Below are positions 35,377 to 46,540 of a DNA stretch of 64,000 bases, in pieces. Numbering within the stretch: the first letter of the stretch is position 1; every line of letters begins with the position of its first letter. The stretch is taken from assembly GCF_905171765.1 (NCBI RefSeq), contig NC_053389.1, forward strand, positions 787,734,754 through 787,798,753, read 5' to 3'. Origin of the DNA: Bufo bufo (Eukaryota; Chordata; Amphibia; Anura; Bufonidae). The translations under genes were made by a program, and so were the position numbers. The notes beneath the pieces were generated by a model. The model searched no databases. It saw only the letters and a program-made list of their open reading frames with translations, and was not told where the DNA came from.

Positions 35377-35425
35377 AGAGGTCACCTTGCCGTGGTGGAT
35401 GGGCACAAATGATGTTGCTCAAATC

Positions 35426-36430
35426 ATTCACTTAGTGATACAGGATGCACTGACTAACTTTGTCCTTTGTTTCTATGGATTGTGAATATATCTACAGTGG
35501 GGCCTCTTGACTGGCCACCTTCCAAGAGCCGTTTTTCCGTGTGTGCGGTGTCAGGGGTTGCTCTCTCAAGCAGGCCGGCGATGACAGATTTTTGTTCAGA
35601 CAACAGCATAAAGTTCAAAGAGGTTCCAGTTTATTGTGGTACAAACAGCAAAATAAATAGCCTTTACATTTTCAGCAAATAAATGCAAAACAAAATCCTG
35701 CTCGTCTGAGCACTAACTAATATAGGCCAGTATCTGTCTCACCTATTAAACACAGGTCACACTGAGCCTCAGGCTTTTCTTAGTCAGGAAGGCAGCCAGC
35801 CTCCTGGACTTGTCTCCAGACATCACTCCCCAGACTGACCGCCTGGGGCGTGTTTTATTTCCCCTTAACAATCCCAGATGACTACAGCTGGAGATCCCTC
35901 AGGCTAGGGGAAAACACGCCCTGAACTGGGGAGGTCCCACTACCAAACCTACATTCCCCAGTCCAATAAAATCCAGCCCATGAATTACTAAAGAAAATAG
36001 TTTCAGCAACTATGTTTGCTGAAGTCAGCACCATCCTGGATCTTGCTTACCTCTGCCAGTTGAGGAACCTAGGTGAGATATACGGTACACCCCTTCCAGG
36101 ACTTTACCATATATTCTTCTGTTCACATTACCACACCGGTCATACATTTCTGGACACACCTCTATTGTTTCTGCCGTCCAAACTATTTAGCATATGTGAA
36201 ACAATACATAGCTTCATAAACATAACCATGTGGGCATGTCTGCTTAACAAATACCAAACCTACAAAAATGCTGGAGTGTTTTTGTAGGTTTGGTATTTAA
36301 GCATATGTGATGTATATCCCAAAGTTATTTATTAGTGCACTGATCTCCAACCTGAGGCTCTCCATCTGTTGCGTCACTACAACTCTGAACATATTCAGAA
36401 AGCTTCCAATCCAGAGGCAGGAGAAAATGA
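35426..36430. other. No gene recognised; weak LTR-like texture
   Basis: 35540-35990 has TGTGTGCGGTGTCAGGGG and AATAAA-rich sequence, reminiscent of a solitary LTR, but I could not place both ends or a duplication. At 36238-36299 a short foldback pairs AAATACCAAACCTACAAAAA with its complement. Confidence 0.25.
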
Positions 36431-36569
36431 GTTAAAGGGTAGGTTCTCAAAAATGGAGTTTCAAAAAATAGCTGATAAATCTAGATCCTTGATGTCTGCC
36501 ATAAGGAGAAACAAGGGTTGGACTGGCTGGATTTATACCTGTCATTTATGAGTAAAAATAGAAAAACTC
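36431..36569. repeat. T2 left-end fragment
   Basis: TTAAAGGGTAGGTTCTC at 36432 has the T2 start, but no right end is found before the PLE fragment begins. Confidence 0.35.
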
Positions 36570-36618
36570 CAGTTGTTTTGTGAATCAAATGGTATTCTGT
36601 TTATTTTGACGTGCGGCT

Positions 36619-36664
36619 TCAAAGTGACGTTTCGGCCGAGATGGCCTTTATCAAACTGTGACAA
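36619..36664 (-). other. Hammerhead-ribozyme-like fold in a PLE tail
   Basis: Minus strand: CACAGU, UUGAUAA, a stem AGGCC/GGCC around AUCUC, GAAA, CG, UC, ACUUUG. The outer strands pair at five of six positions. The layout matches a minimal hammerhead, but the core is UUGAUAA rather than CUGANGA (C3 and G8 changed). Confidence 0.5.
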
Positions 36665-37004
36665 TATCAATAGAAAAGTGACAATTACAATTTAGTGGAC
36701 ATATAAACCAACATCTGGTTACATATTTATACATGTTATTCATAAGACATGGGTTTGTGTAAAGTGAGCCTGATGGAACTATATGCTATCCTGTTAGTTG
36801 TGTACATATGGAGAGACTTACCCAATGCTGCGCTAAGTAGGTGATGGCGTGTGTCCACACGCCTCTCTGGGGATGCGCTCTGTTTGATGCTAAGCGCGCC
36901 TCTAAGTAGCGTGGGGAGGCGTGTCGCTGTGTGCAGGGAGCGTGCAGTCCACCGTGCGTTCCACTGGTCACATGGTGGGGCGGATGTGACGCCACATGTA
37001 ACCG

Positions 37005-37133
37005 GAAATGCCCTGCGTTCCAGGGGAATCCGGAAGTGGGAATCCGGAAGTGGAAATGCCCTGCGTTCCAGGGGAATCCGGAAGTGGGAATCCGGAAGTG
37101 GAAATGCCCTGCGTTCCAGGGGAATCCGGAAGT
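37005..37133. repeat. 48-bp tandem triplicate with ETS-like sites
   Basis: GAAATGCCCTGCGTTCCAGG starts at 37005, 37053 and 37101, exactly 48 bp apart. Each full unit holds two CCGGAAGTG sequences, so there are five in total, the last in the partial third unit. CCGGAAGTG is the established core site of ETS-family transcription factors such as GABPA; whether it is used here is unknown. Confidence 0.8.
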
Positions 37134-37451
37134 GTGTCCTGATGTATCAGCCGGAGGCTAAGCTAGGTAACTGTTATTTAGCAGTATGTGCACACATCGC
37201 GATTTGATCTATAGAACAATGAAGTGGTGTGGGTAATATGTCTAGTGTATATTATAAAAAACAATCCCAGGATCTATTTGCACATTAGAGAGAGGCTTTT
37301 AGTTCAATACCAGAGAAAAGGATATCAGGTCATATGTCGCAGTCCGACATTCATTATATAGCCTACGAGAAAGGAGAAGATAAATGATTAGACATGCATA
37401 TTAACTCTTGTTATATCATAAGTGCAACTCTCCATGGGACAGATCAGGATT

Positions 37452-37575
37452 TCATGTAAAACATTGTATTTCGTAGTCTCTGTTGAGTCCCTTGGGTTCC
37501 AAGCAGTCCATTTTGTGGATCCAAAATGCTTCCCGTTTTTTTAGTTGTGTAATGCGATCATATCTTCTCCTGTGG
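37452..37575 (-). pseudogene. PLE endonuclease C-terminal fragment
   Basis: About 40 codons on the minus strand ending at a TGA (37452-37454), with QLKKREAFWIHKMDCLEPKG and LNRDYEIQCF. The RE-x-FWIHK-x-LEPKGLN pattern is characteristic of the end of PLE GIY-YIG proteins, where the E and W lie in the nuclease fold. Upstream codons could not be followed past about 37600 without stops. Confidence 0.7.
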
Positions 37576-37735
37576 GGTAAACGGGGTGGGAACCCGACTC
37601 CAATTGATCATTTCCAGAGTGCCAGGAGGTTATATCTCTGTCATTTATGAGTGAAATTAAGTGGCGACAGTAATATCTGCCTGCTGCCCCTCTGCTCTCC
37701 TGCCCAAACTGTACCAAATGCAGAGATCATCAAAG

Positions 37736-37860
37736 TAGTTGTACGGTTATTCAGCTCTTGAGACTACAACTCTCAATATGCCTTGACATTGGCCAGCTTT
37801 CACAGTCTGCTGCAAGTTGTAGTTTTGCAACAGCCGGGAAGCCACTTGTTGGAGACCACC
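37736..37860. mobile_element. Diverged palindromic hAT-type MITE
   Basis: ACTACAACTCTCAATATGCC and, 60 bp later, AAGTTGTAGTTTTGCAACAG are inverted relics of the arms seen at 40756-40920. Termini and target duplication no longer clear. Confidence 0.45.
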
Positions 37861-37944
37861 GTCATAGTGGTTACATTTAATGTACCAGGTAGATGACGAT
37901 GACACCAGTCTATTCCTCCTCCATTTTTGTCTGTTTCATTCAAT

Positions 37945-38406
37945 ATAAAGGGTTTGTCCCATGAAAAATATTCTACATTTTTCAAAGCAGCCCCTGGATC
38001 TGAACACTTTTGTAATTGCTTGTAATTAAAAATTTAGTATAGCCAGTGATCTGTTCAATAAAATGCATTTGTATAGCGCCACCTGCTGTTTGTTATATTC
38101 CCGATCTATTGTCCACCTCACTGTGGGGGTCGCACGCGCTCAGTTTAAATCTTCAACTGTCGCCAGCCCAAATCTTCTGTTTGAAGTTGTGGCAGTTACA
38201 GGGACAAAGCTACACTAGAAAGGACACGCCCCCTGAGCTGCCAGCCTGAAATAAATCTAGCAGAGCAGTTGGAGCAATGAATGGGGAGATCTCTGGATCC
38301 ATGTGAGGTACAGGGCTGGGTCTAGCTTTGTTAGAAAGAGATCGCTTTGTGCTATATGATGTCTAACTTGAAAATTTCAACATCAATCATGTCATAACGC
38401 CCTTAA
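37945..38406. mobile_element. T2-type MITE, same subfamily as 4466-5032
   Basis: Left end TATAAAGGGTTTGTCCCATG (its TTAA mutated), right end at the TTAA 38403-38406. The phrase ATTCTACATTTTTCAAA and CCTGGATCTGAA are shared with the copy at 4466. The right TTAA is also the left edge of the next element. Confidence 0.65.
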
Positions 38407-38738
38407 AGGGGTTATCGAATTTCTCAAACAGCCCCTCCCCCCCATGTGCCGGGCCCCTCACAGGTAATATACTTACCCCGCTCCCCTCCTGGTCCCCGCA
38501 CCGCTGCTGCTGCTTCTCCTTGTACACGGCGGCTCCCTAGCATCGTGGGTGACCCTAGGGAGGATCGTCCTCATCGCTGCCTGCCATTGGCTGCTTCCCC
38601 CCCGACACCAGATGTTTTCATCCGTGTACAGGGAGAAGCATCAGTGCCGGTGCGGGGACCGAGAGCGGGGTAAGTATATTACCTGTGAGGGGCCCGGCAT
38701 ATGGGGGGGCTGTTTCAGAAATTGGATAACCCCTTTAA
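38403..38738. mobile_element. T2-type MITE, same subfamily as 9921-10327
   Basis: TTAAAGGGGTTATCGAATTT at left and AATTGGATAACCCCTTTAA at right. CACAGGTAATATACTTACCC is mirrored by GTAAGTATATTACCTGTG. TTAA at both edges, the left shared with the adjoining element. Confidence 0.8.
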
Positions 38739-38869
38739 GGAAAAACAGCCTCAGATGAAACCATTGAATCCAAATAATTGGATCTGCTTTTTGGAGAATG
38801 GCAGCTAGAATTGCAAGCATTGCATCGCCTCAACCCATAGGAATGCGTACAGTATTGTTTGCTCTATAT

Positions 38870-38979
38870 CAGGGTTGCCCAACCTGCGGCCCTCCAGCTG
38901 TTGCAAAATCACAACCTCCAGCATGCCCTGATGTAGGCTGCCCAGGCTTGCTGGGAGTTGTTGGGGTTGGGCATCCCTC
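38870..38979. mobile_element. Palindromic hAT-type MITE (110 bp)
   Basis: Starts CAGGGTTGCCCAACCTGCGG and ends GTTGGGCATCCCTC. Flanked by CTCTATAT (38862-38869) and CTCTATAG (38980-38987), a 7-of-8 match to an NNNTANNN-type duplication. Non-coding. Confidence 0.7.
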
Positions 38980-38987
38980 CTCTATAG

Positions 38988-39654
38988 CAACCTAAAGGAG
39001 AGAACAACAGTATGGACTCACCACTAGATGGCGCTGTTAATACAGGCAGGTGTGAGTGTTTTATGAACCATCCAGATGTCTCCCGCTTCTGCTCCACCTC
39101 CCCTGTTCTATATCAAGAAAATAATTGCAGCTGCATCCCCCTCCTCCCCATCTTACATTTACTATGTTACCGTAGACAACTCCCCCACTCCAGAGCCATC
39201 ATTAGATGCCTAGTCCTGCTGCCGGTAGGTAAAACTTGCTAAAAGAGCCATCACTGCTTCTTGCGCTACCCTGAGCGTTCCTGTCTCATTCTTCTACGCC
39301 TCGGGAGCATCTTACGCCCTCCCCATTCAGTTTCTGCTACTTTGTCACCTAAAAGGCCAAGCAAGACCTTCCAGCTGACTCTGCGGAGACATCACCTGTC
39401 TGCCTTGACAGGTGTTGTGGACCTGTCTACACCCAGGAGACCGGCTGCACAGATGGCATGTGTGACCCTGGTTATGGTAGCCTAGGTGAAACAAAACAAA
39501 AAAAGCAGCGATATAAAATGATTCAAACCTGAAACGTAGAGCGGAGCTCCAGCTTCTCGGTTAGCTAGAAATACCAGTTATTGCAGAAGCTTTTTTTAAA
39601 AAGCACCATTTTGGGATCATCAGAGAAGTTTTTGCCTAGTTAATGGAGGTCCTA
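38988..39654. other. No feature recognised
   Basis: Short frames of 60-76 codons on the plus strand lack recognisable motifs. Nothing supported. Confidence 0.35.
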
Positions 39655-39847
39655 TTAAAGGGGATGTACAGGAATAGAAAAATATGGCTGCTTTCTTCTA
39701 AAACAGCACCACACCTGTTCACAGGTTGCATGCGGTATTGCAGCCAAGTCTTAATTGTATCAATGGAACTGAGCTACAGTACCATACAGGTGGACAGGTG
39801 CGACGTTGTTCCTGTTTTTTTTTTTTAATCCTCGACAACCCCTTTAA
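39655..39847. mobile_element. T2-type MITE (193 bp)
   Basis: TTAAAGGGGATGTACAGGAA at left and CGACAACCCCTTTAA at right, TTAA at both edges. The interior phrase GCTGCTTTCTTCTAAAACAG and a T-run near 39816 complete it. Confidence 0.75.
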
Positions 39848-40087
39848 GTCATTCTTGCTTGACATCTTCAGTCTGTGTGCACACACAGCCAGTCATATTC
39901 ATGTTAACCTCCCGTATTACTGACCAATGTGGACTGTATGTAAAAGCAGACCGGCAAGTAAGGTGTTAACCCTTTTATTTTCTTGCTTATGTCGGGCTCT
40001 CTTGTGCTTTATGACCTATCCTTGGGTTGTAGTGTATGGTGTTACATTAGTGTTTAGTGTATACTTGACTATAGCAGGGGATTTGGG

Positions 40088-40418
40088 TTAAAGGGTAGCT
40101 TCACTTCCAAAATAGCTGGCAAACCTCGAGATACACATTGGTAATGTATTTCCATTAGCGTGTGACCTTTCCCTGACCAGTAGAGGGTGCTGTTGTGCAG
40201 CGGTCTGGCTATACAGTCAGGACGGTCTTCTCACAGCTGTAGCCAGGCAGTTTGGGGCGGGGCTAAACGGCAGCCATAGCTGGATTCTTTTCTTTCAACT
40301 CTGTCCTGCAGTTTGCGTGAAAAAAGGCGCCAAAACTAATAAATATTCCCAATGTATTTATTACCAGCTTTAGTATCTTTTTATGCAGAGCCATTTTTAT
40401 AGTGACCCTGCCCTTTAA
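40088..40418. mobile_element. T2-type MITE (331 bp)
   Basis: TTAAAGGGTAGCTTCACTTCC opens it and GTGACCCTGCCCTTTAA closes it. Both edges have TTAA. The arms are only loosely complementary, so this is an older copy or a distinct subfamily. Confidence 0.6.
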
Positions 40419-40755
40419 ATGCCCTTTTTTATATTTGCCAATTTATATAATGTGCATTACTATTCAGTCTTTGAAGTTGCAGGGAATTTCTGTATGCCGA
40501 GCTGAAAAAGGTTAACGACGTGCCATATGCCATCTGTCTGCCTCCGTTTTGGCAAGTCTGTATTCAGCTTAGAAGTGCTAAAGCTGCAGCAGGGGTTAAA
40601 ACTATTTGAAGGTTCCTGTCTCTCTATGTATTGACAGCTATTAAAAAATAGATATTCTGAGCGGCATCTATCCAAAGATTGCCATACTCTCCCCTTCTGC
40701 CTCTGCAATGGTAAATAAAGTAAGGGGTTAAATCTGTCTGGGCATTGCTCTACTG

Positions 40756-40920
40756 CAGGGGTCAGCACTCAGCAACCTTCGGCACGCCAGCTGTTGTGAA
40801 ACTACAATTCCCAGCATGCTCTATTCATTTCTATGAGAGTTCTAAGAAGAGCAGAGCAAGTATGCATGCTGGGAGTTGTAGTTTCACAACAGCTGGAGTG
40901 TCAGAGGCTGCCTACCCCTG
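40756..40920. mobile_element. Palindromic hAT-type MITE (165 bp)
   Basis: Starts CAGGGGTCAGCACTC, ends GCCTACCCCTG, with a perfect 8-bp duplication CTCTACTG (40748-40755 and 40921-40928) of NNNTANNN form. The arms carry ACTACAATTCCCAGCATGC and its complement. This is the cleanest copy in the window. Confidence 0.85.
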
Positions 40921-40969
40921 CTCTACTGCCTCTTTATGTCTGAACTGGCAGGTCTCTGAAGGCATTCTA

Positions 40970-42560
40970 AGTGCTAAAGTTGCAATTAAAGGGTTAAATG
41001 CATTACGAGACAACCTTGCCGTTTCCTCCTGCCTCTGTGTCGGTAAAACTAAAGCTGCAGGGAAGGGGTTAAATCTGCGATCCCCCTCCTTCTGCGCCTG
41101 TATTGCATGACTGGACATGGAAGTAAGGGGTTACATCTATCCGAAAAATGCTCTGTCCACTCCTCCCGTCTCTGTATTGTCACATGTCTCCTATTTTTGG
41201 CAGCACTAATGATGGAAATAAGGGGTTAAATCTAGTTAAAGATTGCTGCATCTACTCATTTTACATCGATACTGCCAGGTCTCTTTCTGTATTCAGAGTA
41301 GTAAAGGTGCAATTAAGGGGTTAAATCTGTTAAGACCTCCTCATACGCTCTCCTGTCTGTTAGCAGCACTAAAGCTGCATCTGAAGGGTTACTTTTTTCT
41401 TTAAATGGCCGTACCCCTGCTTCTGTCCCTGTGTTGGCAGCACTAAAGATGGCACCTAGGGGTTACAAATATCCGGAGAGCGGCATTTTACTCCTTCAGT
41501 CTCTATATTGGTGGGTCTCTCTCTATAATGTATTGGTAGTAGCAACAACGCAACTAAGAGGTTAAATCTATCTGTCCATCATCATACCCTCACTTATGCA
41601 TTGGCAGCATAAAAGCTGCAACTAGAGGGTTAAATTTATCTTCAAATTGCTATAGCCCTTCTCTCTTATTAATGGCAGGTTTTTTTTCTTTGTATCCCCC
41701 CCAGAAAAATAAAGGGTTAAATCTTTTTAAGGATTTCTGTTTCCACATCTACTGTATTGACAGCAGTAAGGATGGCACTAAGGGGTTAATCCATCCAAAG
41801 ATTGGGTTCCCATTTCATTTAGCTTTAAAGGGTCAAATCTATCCGACCATTGCCATTTCTCCTCCGATCACTGTATTGGCAGCACCAAAGGGTTAAATCT
41901 ATCCGACCTTTGCCATTTCTCCTCCATTTATTCTATTGACAGCACCAAACGGTTAAATCTATTCGACCTTTGCCATTTCTCCTCCGTTTATTCTTTTGAC
42001 AGCACCAAAGGGTTAAATCTATCCGACCTTTGCCATTTCTCCTCCGATCACTATATTGGCAGCACCAAAGGGTTAAATCTATCCGACCTTTGCCATTTCT
42101 CCTCCGATCACTATATTGGCAGCACCAAAGGGTTAAATCTATCCGACCTTTGCCATTTCTCCTCCGATCACTGTATTGGCAGCACTAAAGGGTTAAATCT
42201 ATCCGACCTTTGCCATTTCTCCTCCGTTTATTCTTTTTACAGCACCAAAGGGTTAAATCTATCTGACCTTTGCCATTTCTCATCCGTGTACTCTCTTGGC
42301 AACACTAAAGGGTTAAATCTATCCGACCATTACCATTTTTATTCTGTGTACTCTATTGGCAATACTAAAGAGTTAATTCTATCCATCCATTACCATTTTT
42401 CCTCTGTGTACTCTCTTGGCAGCACTAAAGGGTTAAATCTATCCGACCTTTTGCCATTTCTCCTGTATGTACTCTATTGGCAGCACTAAAGGGTTAAATC
42501 TATCGACCATTTCTCCTCCGAGTGCTCTATAGGCAGTTCTCTCAGTGTATTGGAGGCGCT
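40970..42560. repeat. Minisatellite, unit 60 bp, grading into diverged copies
   Basis: From 41880 to about 42530 the unit is AAAGGGTTAAATCTATCCGA, CCTTTGCCATTTCTCCTCCG, ATCACTATATTGGCAGCACC, repeated at an exact 60-bp step with few changes (42001-42180 nearly identical). Older copies with the AAGGGGTTAAATCT phrase and irregular spacing reach back to about 40990. Short frames (66-74 codons) are by-products of the period. Confidence 0.9.
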
Positions 42561-43114
42561 AATGATGGAAAACGGGGTTAAATCTCTCCGAAGCTTGCCG
42601 TCCCCCTCCTTGTGTCTTGATAATGACAGCGCTGAGCACAATGATTATAGGGCTCTTTGTCAGATTACTCATCTGTATACAGCTGTCCTAAGGATGAGCT
42701 CCGGGTGATATTATATATAGACACGTATATATAGAGCGCAGCAAATGCACAGATTGCAGAGGAGCTGAGCCGCATGACTCTGCCGCCCGCCTATTTCTGC
42801 CTTTTCCACATACCCGATGGTCGTGGGCACCGTATTTATAACCTGTGCTATCGTCAGAACTTTTACATCGATCCAGCGGACGGTATGAAAACGCTTCTCC
42901 TAGAAAATAAGCGCGGTCAGGACCATTACATGTTGAGACAAAAATTATGCAAAATCTCCAAAACTCTGTGTTAATAAAAGCAGGTATTGTACGTTCACAG
43001 TGACTTCTGTCCCTTTAGATGCTTTTACTACATATAATGTATGTGTAAATGACCGAGCAGTGTCACAAAAGGATTTTCTGTAGTACTCTGTGTGCCTCAT
43101 AACTATTTGTTAGA
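42561..43114. other. No feature recognised
   Basis: Includes a 66-codon plus-strand frame at 42774-42974 without a known motif. Short ATATATAGACACGTATATATAG microsatellite-like sequence near 42710-42735. Confidence 0.35.
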
Positions 43115-43340
43115 TGGCATCTGTCAGCAGTTTTGTCCCTATGAAACTTGCTGACCTGTTACATGTGCGTTTGGCAGCTGAAGGCATCTGTGTATCTCCC
43201 ATGTACATATGTGCCCGCATTGCTGAGAAAAATGAGGTTTTAATTTATGCACATGAGTCGCTAGGAGCAAGAGGGGCGTTGCCATTGCACCTAGAGGCTC
43301 CGCTCTCTCTGCAACTGCCACGCCCTCTCCACTTGATTGA
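43115..43340 (+). repeat. Dispersed repeat (copy 1)
   Basis: About 200 bp shared in the same orientation with 53862-54030: GCTGACCTGTTACATGTGCG then TTTGGCA-CTGAAGGCATCTGTGT, and TTTTAATNTATGCA further on. Only two copies lie in the window and no ends are defined. Likely an interspersed element of unknown class. Confidence 0.65.
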
Positions 43341-43561
43341 CAGGGACAGGTATGATGTTTTCACTGCCTGGAACATGGCACCAACAGAGTCCAAAAATAT
43401 TACGTGACACAAAATTAGGTCTAGGTCACAAAAAAAGAATCTGTGCCACAAAATGAAATTATGTCAAAACACAACATTCTATATTACAAAATCTGTGCTG
43501 CAAAATTACAGCATTTAATAATTTAACTACTTTAATGCTGCCCCTATGTAAACGGCTAGGA

Positions 43562-43708
43562 CAGGGATGCTCAACCTGTGGCACTCCAGCTGTTGTAAAA
43601 GTACAACTCCCACCATGCCCTTCTGTAGGCTGATAGCTGTAGGCTGTCCGGGAATGATAGGAGTTGTAGTTTTGCAACAGCTGGAGGGCCGCAGGTTGAG
43701 CATGCCTG
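43562..43708. mobile_element. Palindromic hAT-type MITE (147 bp)
   Basis: Starts CAGGGATGCTCAACCTGTGG, ends GGTTGAGCATGCCTG. Flanks GGCTAGGA (43554-43561) and GGCTAGGG (43709-43716) match in 7 of 8 and fit NNNTANNN. Non-coding. Confidence 0.8.
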
Positions 43709-43744
43709 GGCTAGGGCATTAACTACTATCTAATTGCTCTATTC

Positions 43745-44491
43745 AAGAATGTAACTACAATAATATTTCCTCCCTTATGCAAGAATATAACTACTATAAT
43801 ACTGCTCCTATGTACAAGAATATAACTACTATAATACTGCCTCCTATGTACAAGAATATAACTACTATAATACTGCCTCCTATGTACAAGAATATAACTA
43901 CTATAATACTGCCCCCTATGTACAAGAATATAAATACTATAATACTGCTCCTATGTACAAGAATATAACTACTATAATACTGCCTCTTATATACAAGAAT
44001 ATAACTACTATAATACTGCCTCTTATATACAAGAATATAACTACTATAATACTACCTCCTATGTACTAAAATATAACTACTATAATACTGCCTCCTATGT
44101 ACAAGAATATAACTACTATAATACTGCTCTTATGTACAAGAATATAACTACTATAATACTACCTCCTATGTACTAGAATATAATTACTATAATACTGCCT
44201 CCTATGTACAAGAATATTAATACTATAATACTGCCTCCTATGTACTAAAATATAACTACTATAATACTGCCTCCTATGTACAAGAATATAACTACTATAA
44301 TACTGCCTCCTATGTACAGGAATATAACTAATATAATACTGCTCCTATGTACAAGAATATAACTACTATAATACTACCTCCTATGTACTAAAATATAACT
44401 ACTATAATACTGCCTCCTATGTACAAGAATATAACTACTATAATACTGCTCTTATGTACAAGAATATAACTACTATAATACTACCTCCTAT
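43745..44491. repeat. Minisatellite, unit 35-36 bp (left part)
   Basis: About 20 copies of TATGTACAAGAATATAACTA plus CTATAATACTGCCTCC, with GCTCC and TACTAAAAT variants. Interrupted at 44491 by the LTR element and resumed at 51046. Runs of MYKNITTIILPP seen in translation are the repeat read in one frame, not a protein. Confidence 0.95.
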
Positions 44492-46525
44492 TGTCGTTTA
44501 TGTCGGTGGGTAATAATTCAATTAAGAATTATTAATTATGGTCATAAAAATTATTAATCATAAAAAAAAATTTTTTTAATGAAATTTGTCATAAATTCTT
44601 AAAATCATGACCTGGTGAATTGTAGACAACCTAATTGATACAATTCACATCTGAGTCCGACTATTTCCTCAGATAAATAAGTTCTTTTTGACGTGAGATG
44701 ACGTTAATGATAAAATGTAGTTCTGCATTATACAATAATACACAGGTATTATAAAAATATGCAGTTTTATTGGTTACAAGGTTATAAACATATATAAGTA
44801 AATAAACACAATGATACATGCAAATGAATATATATAGTGTTAATATAAAGCATTACAAGCTTAACAATACATGTGAGTGGAAATAACTTGTCACATTATA
44901 ACCAAGCTATTATTAGGTTAGGATATCAAAGTAGGAACATAAGTTATATACATTACTTCTGTTCAGAGAAAACCTCATGATATCAAGATGGGCATGTCTA
45001 ATCCTAGACATCATTATAGAATGCTAAATACATTCTGCCCCCCTAACCAACTACACATCACATGACTTCAAGATAGGTAAATCCATCCAAGGATATAACT
45101 TAGAAGAGACAACTGTATCCTTCCGCCTCATCCTGGACTATTTTCACAATTATAACTTTGGTAAGACTATTAAGACAAATAACAGGGATCTAGGATTTTG
45201 CTAGACCATATCTTAAATGGGAAGGATTTGAAAAAGTCCTTCCTGTGGGAATCCATCACTTAGCTTGGCGAAGAATGTTCTATCAATATCAATATATATA
45301 TAAGCAATTATTTAATGCTTTGCTAGATTATGAGTCTAGATTCTTCTGCAGGTAGAATGAAGCCTCACAATATCCTAAGACTACATCTCAATATGGAGAT
45401 GATCAATTTATTTAATCATTTATTTATTCGCCAATCTAGATGGTATAATTTCACCCACACTATCAAATTAGTCTTAATAAAATGAAATATCATTTTCTGT
45501 GTCTCTTACCAAGTCCTAGCAGGAATCTCACTTCTGCTCCTAGGAAAGCTGGGTGGTCCATCATAGCACATCTCATCATGGCTTTCATCTAGATAGACAT
45601 CAACTTCTCCTCTCCTTTCTCCTTTTTTTCCTCTTTTTCTCCTTCTGTGTATGGCTTATGATCACAAACTTATCAGTTAGACACACCTTCCTGGTTTGGA
45701 ACTTTCCAATCATTGTCGGATGGGAGTGACCATTGACAAAATGTGACATCATAACCCTACCCAGAATGCATTTTTGCTACTGTTGTAATGTCACCTACTG
45801 ATACCTAGGTGGCACTGCTGTATAAGCTATCTGCATCCATAGTATAAAGGGTTAACTTATGTAAGTCTGAATATACATTTTGACCTTAGAAGCTTTAATT
45901 CAAAGCCATAGGGATTAATTCTGACACTTGTAGCAATTAGAGACAGACCTCTAGGCGTCTCTTTTGAGTGTTTCTCACACTTAATTTATGGATCGTAAAT
46001 GGCTTGTTTTCTCACAGAGATATCAGTACCTCCTCTGTCATAGCAAAGATGTGATTAATTGTTACAAAATACACATCTTCACAGACACTCTTCTAATGAG
46101 AAATATATACAATATACTGGATACATGTTGCCTTCGTACATATAACAATATAATATAAACAAATATATATATATGTCCTACTGATTGTCTTATGCTAAGG
46201 ACTAACTAAGGCTCAATAAATGAATACATACATATTATATATTTTGCTTCATTTATAAATGCCTAATTGTATAGGTAATTATCACCAGCTGCACAGAGCT
46301 TATCTTTATTGCCCGTCATAAATTTAAAAGTAAACAAGGATGCCTCTTCTCAGACTGGTATATTCATGAGAAGAATAACATTAAGCTTTGTGTGACCTTA
46401 ATTTGGCCTACTCAAGACATATAAAATTGCAACTATAGTCGAGCATGGCTCTTAAAGGCAATGAACATCCATCTTGACAATAATGAATTGGATATCAATG
46501 CATTTACCTATGAAAAGGCACAACA
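44492..46525 (-). repeat. Long terminal repeat (3' LTR of the minus-strand element)
   Basis: 2034 bp. Aligns without a gap to 49017-51045 at a constant offset of 4520. I saw one mismatch in about 2025 positions (A at 45725, T at 50245). Its outer edge has five extra bases (CGACA on the minus strand) that the other LTR lacks before the primer site. Confidence 0.9.
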
Positions 46526-46540
46526 AATCCCCCCTTTTCA
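46526..46540 (-). promoter_or_regulatory. Polypurine tract
   Basis: Minus strand TGAAAAGGGGGGATT immediately precedes the TGTTGTGCC start of the 3' LTR. A purine run in this position primes plus-strand synthesis in LTR elements. Confidence 0.8.

Larger units (their letters stand above)
32083..35425. mobile_element. Composite element with matching inverted outer ends
   Basis: The outer ends are inverted copies: ATCATTTGTGCCCATTCACC followed by ACGGCAAGGTGACCTCT at about 32091-32128, and its complement at about 35378-35414 (one to two mismatches). Just inside each end are copies of an AATTCAGGGAGA / CTCCACATA segment. The original element appears to be a DNA transposon or long foldback of unknown superfamily, into which two MITEs and a Tc1 element have inserted. 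Confidence 0.55.
36570..37610 (-). mobile_element. Penelope-like element, 3' part
   Basis: Read on the minus strand: the last codons of a GIY-YIG-type endonuclease (37452-37575), about 0.8 kb of non-coding tail with a 48-bp triplicate, then a hammerhead-like module (36619-36664). PLEs are retroelements with an RT related to telomerase and a GIY-YIG nuclease. The RT and most of the nuclease are missing here. It differs in sequence from the PLE at 58-62 kb, so at least two lineages are present. Confidence 0.65.
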
